Under the pieces are notes generated by a model. The model saw only the letters and a list, made by a program, of their open reading frames with translations, made no database searches and had not been told where the DNA came from. The position numbers and the translations under genes are program-made. From NCBI GenBank assembly GCA_028583405.1, contig CM053263.1, forward strand, positions 5,375,804 to 5,439,803: a stretch of 64,000 nucleotides of DNA. The letters are read 5' to 3'. Shown here piece by piece: positions 43,205 to 56,591 of the stretch; position 1 is the stretch's first letter; every line of letters starts with the position of its first letter. The stretch is from Pogonophryne albipinna. Its lineage: Eukaryota > Chordata > Actinopteri > Perciformes > Artedidraconidae.

Positions 43205-45171
43205 CTGCAATGTTGAGAGAACAAAAAGGTGCTTTAGACTGAAAAAGATGGATGAATAGATCATGAGAAGCGTGGTTTGATTTGAGCAGCAAAAGCCGAT
43301 TTCAGTTGGTTTATGGGGATTACAAGATGAATAAAAAAAACGTTATCAACATAATTACAGATAAACCAAAAGAAAAGAAAAATAGGATGAGGAAATGACA
43401 AAGAAAAACACAACTCAAACGGCGTAGAAGGATGAAGCAGAAGATAGCAAGTAGATATCTTTAAGGCACCAACAGATTGCGAAGTTAGAAAGATAACAAT
43501 GTAGAAAAGACACGGTATGATCGTTTGAGATGTCGTGTCATTGTTAAGATGATCGTGAATAACATGACAAATAGTGATCGACAGGTGGCATTGATGATAT
43601 GAAGGAAAGACTTTAAAAGCAGCGATGATGTCATCTTTTCCGACAGGGGTAAGGATTATTTGGAATGAGTTATTTTGGGATTTATATTAAAGAGATGTTT
43701 TCTATTAGTAAAGAAGAAAATCACCATAATGAATATCATGATATTAAAAGCGCATTAACAAATGTTTTGGCAACTAGGGGGAAGCAGCTCACAGTGTTGA
43801 TCCTTTAAGTCCACCCATTGCACTCCATATTGATGACGATGGACGGTTTACTAAATGTACAATTTGGCCCAAATGTTTGCTATGTCAGATTTTTTGTGTG
43901 TTATGCTAGTAACATTGAATGTTTCCTTTTGACCCCAAAAAGGGCTGAATAATGAAGACAATTCAACCTAACCGTGAAATAACAACTTCCGGGTTCATCA
44001 CATGATGCAATTGAGCGCAAACATACTTTTTCCTGAAGATATTCAAAAAGAGAAATCTGTAAATCCCTTGAAACAAAGTGACTCGAGTGACATCACTTGA
44101 GGAAGTAGTACCAACAAAAACCTGTAAACAGACTTCGGTTAAACAGGTTCATTTGAGCGTTTTCACTAAGTATACTAATGAGAGCAGTTGGAAAACAAGG
44201 GGGAAAGGGTGTCATGTGATCCATTTGTTTATGAAAATATCAGCATTTGTGGGTATACTTTATTGTCACTGCTTAAAAAGTGGGTTTTGAAAATGGAACC
44301 ACTTTACCAGGTAAAGGCCACATACTCTCATTTTCCCATTCATCTCGCTTTGACCTTTAAAAACACATTTGTTGTTTACAACATTGTTCAAGCACAACAC
44401 CCAGAAATCTAACTCGGTTGATGAAAGAAAACAATCAGTAGAAACAACAACAGCAGCAGCTGACATTAGTACACGCACGCACAAACACAGATTAATGAAA
44501 CGTATGCTGCAGCTGTTTTTATAGTCAAAGTCACAGGAGCATGTAAAACACGAGGCACACACTCCGTCTCCCTGAATCAATTTGACTTCTTCCTGTCTTT
44601 CAAGTGCTGCCACAGTCTGGGAAGCTTACGCAAACAAACTGATCAAATGATGGGGTGATTGCTCCAAATATGCGTTCATGGTGTTGCCGTGGCGAGACTC
44701 CAATCACACAGTAAATACATTTGTCTCACTGAGCCGCAGATGGAATAGCAACAACATTAACAATAGCAACACAAAGACATTCAGCAATGTTTTGCAGCTT
44801 CTCAGTCAACAAAGATTTCAATTCAAGAGGATTTTTGCTTCAATTAAAGCCTTCCCAAGCAGGAAAAGAAGCAACAACAGAGCAGAGTGTGTGACAGCAC
44901 CTGAGCCATGTGCACAGACAGAGAGGAGGAGCTCTACAGGCATCACTGACCGAGGTGATCCTCAGGGCAGAGCTGCTGTTGACTCAGGCGTGTCAGACAT
45001 TTACTTGGACGAGGGTGGCAGAATGCCCCATGGGTAAAAGTTAGAAGTGTAAAGAGACTGAAGGAGAGACTAACGGTCGAATAGGCTTTTTTTTGCTTCG
45101 GAAGATTCCCTAATGTAGTGAAATGACTTGGAAGTACTTCAGTTGCAGCCATGATAAGAGCGGTTTAGATT
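43205..45171. other. magi2 intron 2, left end
   Basis: AT-rich intron sequence next to the microexon; no repeat with clear ends was recognised. Confidence 0.5.
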
Positions 45172-45317
45172 CTCTAGGGCAGGGGTGCCCACACTTTTTT
45201 GGCTGGTGAGCTACTTTTGAAATGACCAGCTCACCGAGGTCTACCAACTAAAAATAAAATCCCAAATTGCAAGGGTTGCTGAATAACACGTTTTATTTAT
45301 ACATGGGATAACTACAA

Positions 45318-46110
45318 TAGGGCTGCGACAAACGACTCATTTGATAATCGATTAATCTATCGATGAATGAAACGATTAATCAACTATTCAGACTATTACT
45401 GTATGCCTTGCACAATTTCTCAAGCGCTCTTATTTAGCCATCAACTTTTAGATTGAGCTTGAGGTTGTTTTAGGCATGTGGAAACTAACAATGAAGACAA
45501 TAAAGATGAATACTTGATTCAAAAATACATATATTATTAAATTAACTAAACAAATTGTGAACAAAATTAACATTGCTTTTTATTTAAATTCAATAAATAA
45601 TATTTCACATCAAAAGAAACAACAATGTTTTAACAAATGGTATTAAATAATGTGATGACAGAACTGTAAACAGAATAGCTGAAACTTTAACAAAATAAAG
45701 AGTAACTCAGTTACCTCTAATCATTAACCCATGTTTGTATAATGTAGTTAACTCAGTGTGTTGCTGCTAGCATACATAACACCTGACGTGGAAACGTTAC
45801 TCGTGGATGGGGCTACAGAGCTGCTAGAAAGACAGTCGAACCCGGTGCATTCCTCCGTCTGGATGTGGCGCACTTTTGCTAAATGTTTAGACAAATTGCT
45901 CGTGTCACCGCCCTTACATGCTAAACACTCTTGGCAAGGAGCATTGTCCACCTCAAGACGGGTAACATTTAACCACACCTTGGAGCGCTTCTCTCCGCCA
46001 TCCCCGCCGTGTGTTGCTGCATGTAGCAGCTGCGTGTGTGTAAACTGCCCCGCCCCCCTCGCACACGTCTGGATTGGAAAGATCGAAAATACACGACCAT
46101 AGACGCATTA
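45318..46110 (-). mobile_element. nested hAT fragment (TAGGGCTGCGA end) with a second BED finger
   Basis: TAGGGCTGCGACAAACGACT with ATCGATTAATC-type repeats is the typical end of another hAT family. On the minus strand at 45748-45978 there is a finger with the pattern CQECLACKGGDTSNLSKHL followed by AKVRH, like the N-terminal BED domain of hAT/ZBED transposases. The right end is not visible, so this copy is truncated. Limits are approximate. Confidence 0.55.
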
Positions 46111-46127
46111 GTTTGTCTTTTTGCATG

Positions 46128-46409
46128 TTAGAAACGAGTTGGCGACACTAAGACTGCGAGATAATGTTTGTGTAGCAATAATACATGACCTTTCTCTTTC
46201 TCAACTGACTCGCTACTCGGAGGGAAGTCGCTGTCAGCCTTGTGAACACTCCGATAATGCCTCTCCACGTTACCTTTCTTTGGCAGAGCGACGCTTGCTT
46301 TACAAATAAGGCAAATAACCTTTGAATGTGACATCACAACAACATATTCTTCCTCCCATTCTGGGTGGAAGTGGTATGTCTTTAGCTTCTTGCTCGGTCC
46401 CGCACTCAT
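46128..46409 (-). pseudogene. hAT transposase N-terminal BED-finger remnant
   Basis: Open frame of 93 codons beginning MSAGPSKKLKTYHFHPEWEE. The finger has Cys-x2-Cys (CLIC) and His-x4-His (HYRSVH). This corresponds to the first coding part of a hAT transposase of the kind that also gave rise to domesticated vertebrate ZBED-like genes. The catalytic and dimerisation parts are absent. Confidence 0.7.
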
Positions 46410-46703
46410 TTTGTTGTTTGTCTCTTGTTTGTCTCTTTAACTTAATTTGAGTTTTCCTGGCACTTGACTGATTTTGTATCGCTTTGCATTCTGGGTTAAC
46501 AGACTGGAAAGCGATAGGTCGCTTTTTCTGTCAATCAAGTAAACTTCTGAATTAAGTGGCAGGGAGGCCAAGGGAGGAGGGATCAAAACCTGTTTTGTCT
46601 ATTTTAACGGAGCGGGATTTTTTTTTTTTATGAATGACTCGCGATCTACCAGCATTGCTCCCGGTCGACCGCGGTCGACGTACTGGGCACCTCTGCTCTT
46701 GGT

Positions 46704-47309
46704 GATAGGGAAGGAGCTTCAATGTTAAGAAAATACTGTCCCACAATTCCACGGGCCCAAACATTCAAAGTGATGCACCATTAGGCCATTCATAGAAAAT
46801 ACAGATCAAGACCAACAATGCTAATCATGAACGTTTCTGGTGCTTATTGAGAATGTTTCCTCTTATGCAGTAGGCTGTCTTACCGAAGTGCTTATACGTT
46901 TTAAACTTTTAAACAAGATGTTAAACCAAAATACGAACTTCGGACCTAACTGTTGAAAAGAGGATCAAATAAAGTCATCAAGTTTGACAGAGTTGTGTGT
47001 TGTTATCTTGAGACAACTTATCAAGTAATGCATGTATTGCATTAGTTGTTATTTATTTAAAATCGAGTGGACCTGATTTGTTGTGGCTATTTGACCGCAG
47101 CCCGAGAGAAAGAGCGAGAGAGTGAAAGGAGCTGTCCGTGGTGCTGAAAGTCTTCTATGAGTGTTATCCTTTCGTAAGACCAGTGAGTGTATCGCTTATT
47201 CAAGCCCCCTAATAAGAAGAGACAAGTCTCTAGGTTCATAGAGAGTGTTTGTGTATCTTTGTTTCACCCCCCCACCTCAGCCCTTAGCAGGTTATAATGG
47301 CTGGGATTG
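46704..47309. other. magi2 intron 2, spacer
   Basis: Nothing recognised between the hAT and the LINE. Confidence 0.55.
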
Positions 47310-47321
47310 GTTAAGGGCGTT

Positions 47322-49887
47322 AGGTTAAAACGTTTTTTCAAATTTAAATGTAGAGAATTAAATAAAGCAAAACATATTAAATATGAATCATTAATCAAAC
47401 AATATATTAATTTAAAGCAGATTAAAGTTAAAACTAAAACGGTAGAAGACAATATATCTAAATTAAAAACTGAAATTGAACCAGGAATCATTATATAATG
47501 AATTCATACAACATCTGAAATAGATCAACGAGGCAACTTGGCTCAAGCCATTAAAACCAACCAAAAGCAAATTCAAAGTAAATTCATCAAATGTATAAAA
47601 AATCAAGAAGGTTGTATTGTGTATAATGAAAAACAGAAATGAGAAGTGAAAAGAGATTTATGTTTTGAAGCATATAAAAAATAGACATTGAAACGGACTG
47701 TGTTAAAACTCTGTTGGGAACAATCCCTCCGTACAACATCCAATAATTTGATTTCCTTCTCGGTGAAATTAGCAAAGGTGAGGTGATCCAGGCGGTGAAA
47801 GAGCTGAATGTTGGTGAGAGCCCCGGTCCTGATGGCCTGCCCATTGAGTTTGATCAACTATTATCTGATGATGTTTTAAACTTACTGACCTCTATGTTTA
47901 ATGAAGGTCTCAGCAGTGTTTGTATGGGGGACTCATTTTATGAAGGTGTCTTGACTCTACTATATCAAAAAAACGATGAAACTGATATAGATAATTACAG
48001 ACATTTAACTATAATGAATACTGATTATAAGATACTAGCAAAAATAATAATGAATAGATTAACAGATATATTAGATAAAATAATAGATAAGGAGCAAACA
48101 TGTGCTATAAAAGGTCGCCTTATGTGGGACAACTTATCCATTTTAAGAGAAATCATAAATAAGCCAAAAGAAGAACAGGTTTTTTTTATTATTGGACTTG
48201 ATAAAAAAAAAGGCCTTCGACTATTTATCCAGAGATTACTTATGGTCGGTGATGAAGGCCTACGGATTTCCTGAAGCCTTCATAAACATGATTAAGTGTC
48301 TGTATTTTAAATCTTGTGTCTGTGTAAATGTAAACGGTGTGTTGACAAATGCATTTAATGTTGAGAGAGGGGTTAAGCAGGGGTGCCCTCTAAGCGCAGC
48401 TCTGGACGTGCTAGCCATAAGTCCATTAATTAAAATAATAAACAATGACAGGTTCATATCAGGAACTCCAGTTGGCCAATGCGCCCAAAATAACTGCCAT
48501 TGCCTATGCAGACGATGTCACTGTTATAATAAAAACCCAACAGGAAATGGATGTTCTAACAAACCACCTAAACCTATATGAATTGGCATCAGGAGCTAAA
48601 TTAAACCACAGCAAAACTGAAGGTGTTTGGATCGGCACCGACGATGCCAAATGCAACATTAACATTCAAGTGAAAAAAGAAATTAAAATACTTGGAATAA
48701 CTATTTGTAGCGACAACTGTGCTGAACTCAATTGGGAGAACAAACTAAGTGAAGTCAAAGAACAAGTTAAACACTGGGAGAATACAAATACAAATTATAA
48801 ATCAAGAATAAACATAATAAAATCATTCATACTTAGCAAGATCCTTTTTATAGCAAACATCTTCCCCCCACCAGCCCAAATAATTATGCAATTAAACAAA
48901 CAGTGTGTCAATTTGGTGTGGGGTACAACAAGGGAGGTTGCTAAATGTAATTTGTTATTTAAGAGTAGGGAATATGGAGGCCTGGGAGACATAGACCTGG
49001 GCATTAAACTAAACATTACCTTTGTAAAAAACATCTCGGCTGCAATCGATAGGAAAGCACCTTGGGTTGAGGATGGAGAAATGGGATGGAAGAAAATAAG
49101 AGGCAGAGCTAGAAATGGACCCTATTACAAATTAGTTTATGGTGACTTCACAACTGAAGTTCAGCATTTAGAGATTGATTGGATCGGACTACCGAATAGA
49201 GTAATTTTTAAAATGATAAACGATTTCAAATATGGAGGTGTTATAGCATACAAAAACCTAACACCTGACGAAGGTAACGATGTCTTGAAATCAGAGACGT
49301 GAGGTGGCTGATATCAGTTAACAGACTTGCGGTCAGAGCTGTGGTTTCATGGAGCTGCTATGTTAAAACTAAAACATGTCCCATGGTTAACTGTGAGGAG
49401 GACGAGACTTTACAGCACCTCCTCATGGACTGCTACAGAGCCCAGGAGGTGTGGTCGCTCCTACGGGGCATCGGGTTAGAGTTCAATGTAGAATATGTCT
49501 CAATCATGTATTGTATTCTGGATGAGGGGATGGACAATAAACACAGGGACCTTTTTCAGCTGGTAATTTGTATAACATGTATGAAAATCTGGAAAACAAG
49601 GTGCAAAATGATATTAAATCAGACGATCATAAACAGTGGCACCATCGTGAAACAAATACTTACTGAACTAAGGAGAAGAAAAACCCTGGACAAATCCCAG
49701 ACTCAGCCATGGGGCGTTTTGAGTCTGTGACCGAACTGAGTCTCATTGGAATATAAACGTGCTCTCTTTATGTTATTTATATATTTATTCATTGTGTGTT
49801 ATATGTATTATTAATGTAACTTTTGTATATCATGTACTGCCCAAATAATATAAAATAAAGTTTTCTAAAAAAAAAAAAAAAAAAAAA
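47322..49887 (+). mobile_element. 5'-truncated L1/Tx1-like LINE with poly-A tail and target duplication
   Basis: A 2.57-kb insertion in magi2 intron 2, opposite in sense to the gene. It ends in AATAAAGTTTTCT and about 22 A. The 12-bp flanks GTTAAGGGCGTT (47310-47321) and GTTAAGGGTGTT (49888-49899) differ at one base and mark the target duplication. The endonuclease is missing. The RT and C-terminal regions are present but broken by shifts. The poly-A end and GVKQGCPLS-type motif point to the L1/Tx1 branch rather than L2. Confidence 0.87.
47783..49730 (+). pseudogene. L1/Tx1-like reverse transcriptase, frameshifted
   Basis: Readable in pieces. First frame: GESPGPDGLPIEF, NTDYKILAKIIMNRL. A frame change follows at the A-run near 48200. 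Second piece: MKAYGFPEAFINMIK, GVKQGCPLSAALDVLA. After another shift near 48450-48490: AIAYADDVTVII, a long thumb/connection region, then a shift near 49300. The last piece holds CPMVNCEEDETLQHLLMDC, a Cys/His motif of the C-terminal region typical of this LINE branch. At least three frame breaks make it inactive. Confidence 0.85.
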
Positions 49888-49899
49888 GTTAAGGGTGTT

Positions 49900-52800
49900 C
49901 CCTGCTTTCAATTTCTACCCCTAACTCCAATTAAAGAGGTATTTACTGGAGAATGTTTCCAGATAGCTTTTGTGCTCCGGTTGTGCCAAACAACAAAACA
50001 GAATGGCATACACTTACAACCATTTGACACACATAAAGCATTTGTTCACTGATTGAAAATCACAATCTCCTTAATTTCTATGGGAGGATAATACTAGCCC
50101 TTCAATTATTCAAATGAGCCTATGATAACACTAGAATCGATGGGGCTGTGCATGAATCTTTTATCTCTATTTTATGAGGGAGGCTGGCAGCGTCAAATAA
50201 CATCCATAGCAGAAAACCGATTCTATCCACTTCGATTCAAATGCCCGTTCCATGTTAGCCCAATGTGATCAGAAAACACATTGTCATTGTAGCTGTGTGC
50301 AAACCAAATGATTTAGCAAGGCACACGATTGAACACGCATGATATTAAAGCTCAAAATAGCACAATGGATTAGACCACGCTCAGGCAATCACCGGGTAAT
50401 CACTCTATGTCATTAAAACTCAAATAAGAGCGCTTGATTTGCTACTGCTCCCACACGCAGGGAGGAGTTGCTGCTTTGATTTTTATTTTAATGGCAGCGA
50501 GGCCAAACACAATTAGCTTTGTTTAAACCTTTCTGCTCTGATCTAATCTCCGCATGTCATCCATCATGCTCCAGGCTCCTTAGCTGTCTCCCTGGAGGCG
50601 ACCGGACGGGTATCGATCCCCGACTGGCAGCTCCTCAGGTTTGCCGGGGGAAAGAGCTGTAAGTGTGAACATGGCCGACAGTCTGTGATGCACTGGCAGG
50701 GAGCCGAAGTCATCACTCTCCTGCTATCTCCTCCCTTTCCATTCCTCTCTTCTTTGTTTCCAACTATTCTATCTTGCACGAACACTTCCGATGAATCACT
50801 GTCTCGTTACACAGCGATTCCCTGGGAGGCTGGAGGAGGCTCACTGAATCAAACCCGCCTTCTTCTTTTCTTCCTCTACAAAGCAGACCTTCACCTGCGG
50901 CATGCACGCTTCTCAGAGCGACCTCTGGTCCTACACACGACCAATCTGAGGTCAAACCAGGCTGCTGATACATAAGGTGCATTCTACTCACCATGCTACT
51001 AGAAAGGGGAGTCTGTGCAAGTGTGCAAAATGCAGCCTTGGGATGTATGTGATAAAGAGGTGTTCCTGGCTGGTGTGTAGGTGTGTGAATCAAACCATGT
51101 GGCTCTTGTGAGTGTGTAGGCAGGCGGCAGTGAGGGAGGATGTTAACGGAAAGCTAAATGAACGAGCGAACATGTGAACGAGCACAAAGTCTCGGCTCAG
51201 CTAATTACAGCCCTGTGTGCCTGCTGGTGTGGCACAGCCCGTTAATGGTCTAGATAGCCACTAATGAGCCACTCAAATGTAAGGCATGGCTAAATATCAT
51301 AACTATATTACAAATGGGGGGCTTACAAGCTGGTGTGGCTGAAATGACAGGATGGTTTGATCATGAATGGCTCATTGTTTGGACGGTGCACTGGCCGTCA
51401 GCTTGACAGTCATGCCTCTCCTTGCATGGCGAGTTCTTTGGGAGTCATGACACATGCCGGGGGGAAGACAGTTAAACACTAAAAAAATTGTCCAGCGAAA
51501 AATATCCACATCTTTAGGATACCACAGCATAAAGGTCAGCTAGATATTTTGTGGAATACACTTATTTGCCTTCTTCTCGAGGGTCTCGATTTGAGACAAT
51601 CAATAGCATTCTTAGCTTAAGGATGGAGGAGGGGGAAACAGTTAGCCAGGCTCTTCACAAAATAACTTAAATAAAATAAAAACCAGGTTATTTCTTTCGG
51701 TCTTCTCTGGAAATATTATTGAGAAACTTTTATGTTGTTTCTTCCCCAACATCTTTTAAGCGAGAGAGCAGATCTCATGTGAGGATGGTGACAAAGACTG
51801 TAAAAGCAAGAGCAGCAAGCATACCACTTTTCTTCATGATTGTCTTTGTGGTTGATGATGATTATAACTGTCTCAGAGTGCTGGTGGTATTTATTGATGC
51901 CTAAAAGCAACATGTCCTCTGCATTACTACAATGCTCTCTTCGGCTCTCTACTGTGTCCATGACAACATCAAAGTAAGCAAGCCAACTCTCTCCGTTTTT
52001 AATTCACACTCTTTTTTTCTTCTGTTTAAACATCACTTCTGAATCCATTTCCAAACGTCTCCCGTCCTTTTGTTGAGACCTGTAATTATGATGAAGCTCA
52101 ATCTGAGAACCTTTTTCGCCTCCAACCCTTTGTGATCCCTGATGCTGGACATTTGGAGTGTATCGTCATAGCAACAGCTCCCAAAAAATAGCCATAACAG
52201 TATTGTTGGGTAGTGGGAGTAATGGCGGCGCTATTGCTGTCAAAACCTCCTTTACTCCTTGAGACCAGATGCAAACCGCCATTCAAAACAAAATCTCTGT
52301 CATGCAGCAATACGCACATTGGCACACTTTTAAACTTAGTCAGCGTTCAGCGCTCCTTCAATCCTACGCTTCAGATTGCGTTTTCAGTCAAAGTGATGAG
52401 AAATGCTCGCTCCCTGAACTGACAAGTCGGAGGAGACAGTGCCAAAGAAATTAACGTAACAGTTGTTTGGATTTAAGTGGGTCGCCTCTATCTGTGCTAC
52501 ACTGACCAATGAGCACAAGCACTTAAAAGCCAGCTCAATTAGCCTGTGTGGCCAGAATCCAGTGGTCTAAAGGAGCGGGCCAAATGGGGGTCTGTTAAGT
52601 GTGGCAACATCATTCCAGCAGCATGGTGACGATTTTATTACAATGGGTAATAGCTCGGCTAAACGCTCCAAGCTGCCTCTTTCTGAGGAAGTTGGGTGTG
52701 AAAAGAGAATGGGCTGCAACTCAAACCTCACAGTGGAGGCAGTGTGCACTCTAATGTGCTGTATTATGGTGCTGAAAAGGGTCGTTTATGTGGGCATAAT

Positions 52801-53621
52801 GACCGCATGACAACTTATCTGACCGTAGTGAAGGAAACAACTGCACCAAAATCCAAATCTCTTCTGGAATAACTATTCTACATCAATTATTCATTAGATT
52901 GTCTTACAGATTAGGGGACTGTTGAGACTATTTAGTGTTGGAAAGTACAAAATAATGACCAATGTGGCTGGGGGAGTTCTAGGGAGGGAATACTCAATTA
53001 TAAGATTTGCTGTAAATGAATATCCTGTTAGTTGACAGTTATACTGTAACAATGAATGGTTTAACAATACAAAGACACAAGTAGGGGGTTGAAGTAACTA
53101 CCTATTGTAGTACCATTATCTTCATGGGTCTGCAGCCCTTTTGCTTGTTGCACCCTAAACCAAACATCTCCATAATAATCCAGTGAGGTTCAACTGTAAA
53201 TTGATTTTCCCCCCTCGATTAAACAACCCCCCAAAGATCACAGAAAAGAAACATGAACATTTCTCTCTTTTCATCTAATAACTCGTTCATCCCTTGTTGA
53301 AGTCCTGACTCTCAAGATGGGAACCACTGCTCAAATCAACACGCTCAAAACGTACTGCATTAACATTTTAGAGTGTGTGGGAAGGAGGGACAACGAAAGC
53401 GGTGAAAGTCTACAAAGTTAACACCACAAGACCTTAGCAGACAAAACAGCTCATTAGCTTTGTCACATCAAAACATTTAGACATGTGTTTATCCTCAGTC
53501 CCACTGTCCTTTTTATCTCCATCATGAAGGAAACAGTTAGCAGAGAGAAATGACAAAGCCTGTATAGCGACTGTTTTTCACCCAGGAGGAGCTGAAGTCT
53601 CAGATCTTAATGAGCTGAAAG
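49900..53621. other. magi2 intron 2, central transposon-poor block
   Basis: About 3.7 kb with no recognised transposon or exon. The sequence is balanced in composition, with several ATTA/TAAT cores (for example near 50500). It is a reasonable place to look for conserved non-coding elements. Confidence 0.5.
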
Positions 53622-54180
53622 TAAGTAAGTACAACTTTATTTATATCACCCTTCTCAACACGGATGTGCAAAGTGCTTTACAGTACAGTACACAGGACAC
53701 AATTCAAAGTACAACTATAACATGTAGAATAAAAGGCATAAAACAGCAGCAGGTAATACATAGGATAAAACATACGATAAAACACCAATAAAAGACAGCT
53801 ACTATCTCACCTCCCCCGACGACCCAAAGGCCTGTCGGAAAAGGTGGGTCTTTAACGGCCCCTTAAAAATCTCTATTGAGGCAGAGGTTTTTATTATCTA
53901 GGGGAGTTTGTTCCAAAGCCTTGGGGCCACCGCCTCAAAGGCACGGTCCCCCTTAGTCTTTAGCCTGGTTCGGGGCACCCTTAGGAGGCCTTGCTCAGAG
54001 GAGCTCAGGGCCCGGTTTGTGGTGTGAGGGTGGATCAGGTCATTGATGTAGGCTGGGGCTTGGCCATGGACAGCTCTATATGTGAAGACCAGTACTTTGA
54101 ATTGGGTTCTGAGATGGACAGGGAGCCAGTGCAGGGCAGAAAGAATCGGAGTGATGTGGCATGTTTTTTTTGGACCGAGT
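53622..54180 (-). mobile_element. 5'-truncated L2-like LINE
   Basis: The minus strand encodes GPKKTCHITPILSALHWLPV, TQFKVLVFTYRAVHGQAP and APRLWNKLP. This is clearly related to the C-terminal RT region of the LINE at 34.8 kb ([36 protein letters not shown]). The 3' end carries GATATAAATAAAGTTGTAC and an (ACTT)n-like tail at the left edge. Only the last 0.56 kb was inserted. Confidence 0.82.
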
Positions 54181-54759
54181 GAGTAATCTAATACACAAAG
54201 TCTCACAGTGTTCATCTGGTTAAATACCCAAATACACCCACCCAGATGGCACGTTGATTGGATTAATCTTTTACACATGCTAGTCTCATAGTCATAGTCA
54301 GCCAGGGTGGCACGGACGTTTTTTCCACCTCGAGCACCCACAGCTTGTCGAGTCAAAGAAAATCAACAGAAACAGATGTGACACAGCACCCTGGCGTATT
54401 GCTACACATTGAAGCAAAGCTATATCCAGTTTTGGAATAATGAGACGGAAAATAGCACGTAAATAGAGCTGCCACTTTCTCCTCGGGCCAACAGGTTGCT
54501 TTTGAGATGGGAGCGCTTGTTTCAACCTTCTAAAGCTTTCCAAAACCCGGACAGATGGTGGGAGCGCTTCATCGCAGATGGGAGATGTAAGAGTGTGTTT
54601 GTGGGGAGTGTGTTGACAGATTGGGGATATTTGAGGTGGTGGCACAAGACCTTTGACCCCTCCCGTGTGTACACTTTTTGCTGCTGCTTTTGATTAAATC
54701 ACATAAATATGAATATCTTAAACGGCACTGTCACTTTTATTTTTGTATTTTATACCTGT

Positions 54760-54915
54760 TTTAATATATTCTAGCTTTTCCCTTGGCCATGTATTTAAAT
54801 GTAATAATTGGATTGTTTTGGCATTATATTTTTCTGCATTTGCATGTTTTTTGGAAATCCCTTTGAATGTCCTTGTTGTTGAAATAGGCAATATAAATAA
54901 ACTTGACTCGACTAT
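54760..54915 (+). mobile_element. LINE 3' tail, plus strand
   Basis: GGCAATATAAATAAACTTGA followed by CTCGACT is an L2-type 3' terminus. The upstream limit is unclear and no coding part is readable. Confidence 0.5.
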
Positions 54916-56420
54916 ATTTGGCTGACAACATTTTAGAGGCTTAAATATTTGTATTCATCTCCTTTTATTTTGGTAATGCAATGCTCTGACCAAGGAAAAC
55001 GAATATTCCCTTGGTCCGTATCTCCTCCTCCTCGTATCTGTTGGCTCCTGGCTCACTGACAGAGACTTGAGCAGCATAATAAAGAAAGAAATGGCAATAC
55101 ATCTATTCAGAGGCCGACCTTTGCGGGTGAGTCTCAGTGGTGTCTGTGGCACCAGGCAGTTGGCATTATGATTTCTGTGTGACATTAAAATACAGCAACG
55201 ATGTCACAGAGACAGGTCCTATGTGCTTGGTTGATGAACAGCCAACATTGCTGTATCAAGATTTAATTCAAACTTTTAATCTTCAACATGGAAGCTTTGG
55301 CTGAGTCATTGCTGGCAGATGAACTCCCCATTTCACAAAGAAGACAAGCTACGTTTCTAGACAGATGACACAACTTAGACAGGACAGTGAATCTTTCCTC
55401 TTTCCCTTTCAATGTCAAAGGCCCTGCCGTTAAAAGTAAACTGTCTGTAGAGTTTCAGCCTTTTCTGAGGAACACAGCCATGTCTACCCACTCCACACAC
55501 ACTTACAGAGCAGAACACAGTCTGCTACCTGTGGATTCTGCAAATCACCAGCCTGTGTGTGACTCAAAACGAAGAGCAGTGCATAATGATTGTCAGGAGG
55601 TAAGCCATTGTGAGAAATACAGGGTAGGAAGCACTTTAGAGCCATTTGCAGTCTACAAGCATATTGTTGAAACGGTCCTATTTCTGACAGGCTTTCATTT
55701 TGGCACCTTTATTTGTGGCTCACGAGAAAAAGGTATAATTGCCCACACATATGAAACTGGCGTGACAAATACATCCTAAAATAGTATGTGCAAAAAGCAT
55801 GCAACGTCTATTTGTTTACCACTCTGAGCTAGGGTTCATTGAGCAGAGTACAAAGTGAAGTGGAGGTCAACTGTTTTTCTAGAATAGAGAGGGCATTTGA
55901 GAGCAGCTGCACACCAGCCAGACGCTGTTGAGCACTGCACAGTGTGTTTTCTGCAGCCTTTGGTCGGGACCACACATACAGACGCTACAACAGTCAAAGA
56001 TGACTTATGAGACAGGCAGACAGATAGGCAGCTAGAAAAGGCAACTATGGAGGAGATGCAGAGAGATTCAATGTACCTCATTCACCAATATCTTCCTAAA
56101 TCTGGTTTTGAGAAAGGTCCCAAGAAAGGTGTATTTAAAAAGCAGAATGTTTCATTCATGTTTTTCTCATAATGATGAATCCCTTGATCTGCAATAACAC
56201 TTCCTGTAAATATAAAACTTTGTGCAATATACTGTACTCTCATGCAATCCATGTTTACTTTTTTTCTTTAAATGTATTAACAATCTACAAACAGTAACAG
56301 CTACTACCTCTTAAAAAGTTATATATGTATACTGCTGCTTTTCTTTATTTAAATAGTCTACTTATCTGCCATTTGTTTTTTTAATTATTGTGTTTTTTAT
56401 TATTAATAACGTGTGCATAC
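54916..56420. other. magi2 intron 2, proximal part
   Basis: Open frames such as 55387-55779 have no recognised domain. Nothing else seen. Confidence 0.5.
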
Positions 56421-56535
56421 TTATTTATTTTTTTATATGTATTTTCTTTACTTTATCTGCACTATACTTCTGCTGTTGTAATAAAGTACATTTCCCCGTT
56501 GCGGGACAAATAAAGGAATTCTGATTCCGATTTGA
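56421..56535 (+). mobile_element. retroelement 3' end
   Basis: TTTCCCCGTTGCGGGACAAA followed by TAAAGGAATTCTGATTCCGA is the familiar 3' end of a fish LINE or SINE family. It sits less than 60 bp from the exon 2 splice donor. Confidence 0.6.
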
Positions 56536-56591
56536 GTTGGTGAATGAGGTCCAATCTTCCCAGCATCCCTTCCTGCAGCCATGGATCTTAC

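Larger units (their letters stand above)
45180..46695 (-). mobile_element. hAT element with BED-finger remnant, containing a second hAT fragment
   Basis: Termini CAGGGGTGCCCA (45180) and TGGGCACCTCTG (ending 46695) are inverted. The flanks CTCTAGGG and CTCTTGGT match at 6 of 8 positions, a decayed 8-bp duplication. Near the right end the minus strand encodes the start of a transposase: MSAGPSKKLKTYHFHPEW, CLICKASVALPKKGNVERH and a second His, i.e. a BED zinc finger. The rest of the transposase is lost. A different hAT begins inside at 45318. Confidence 0.8.
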
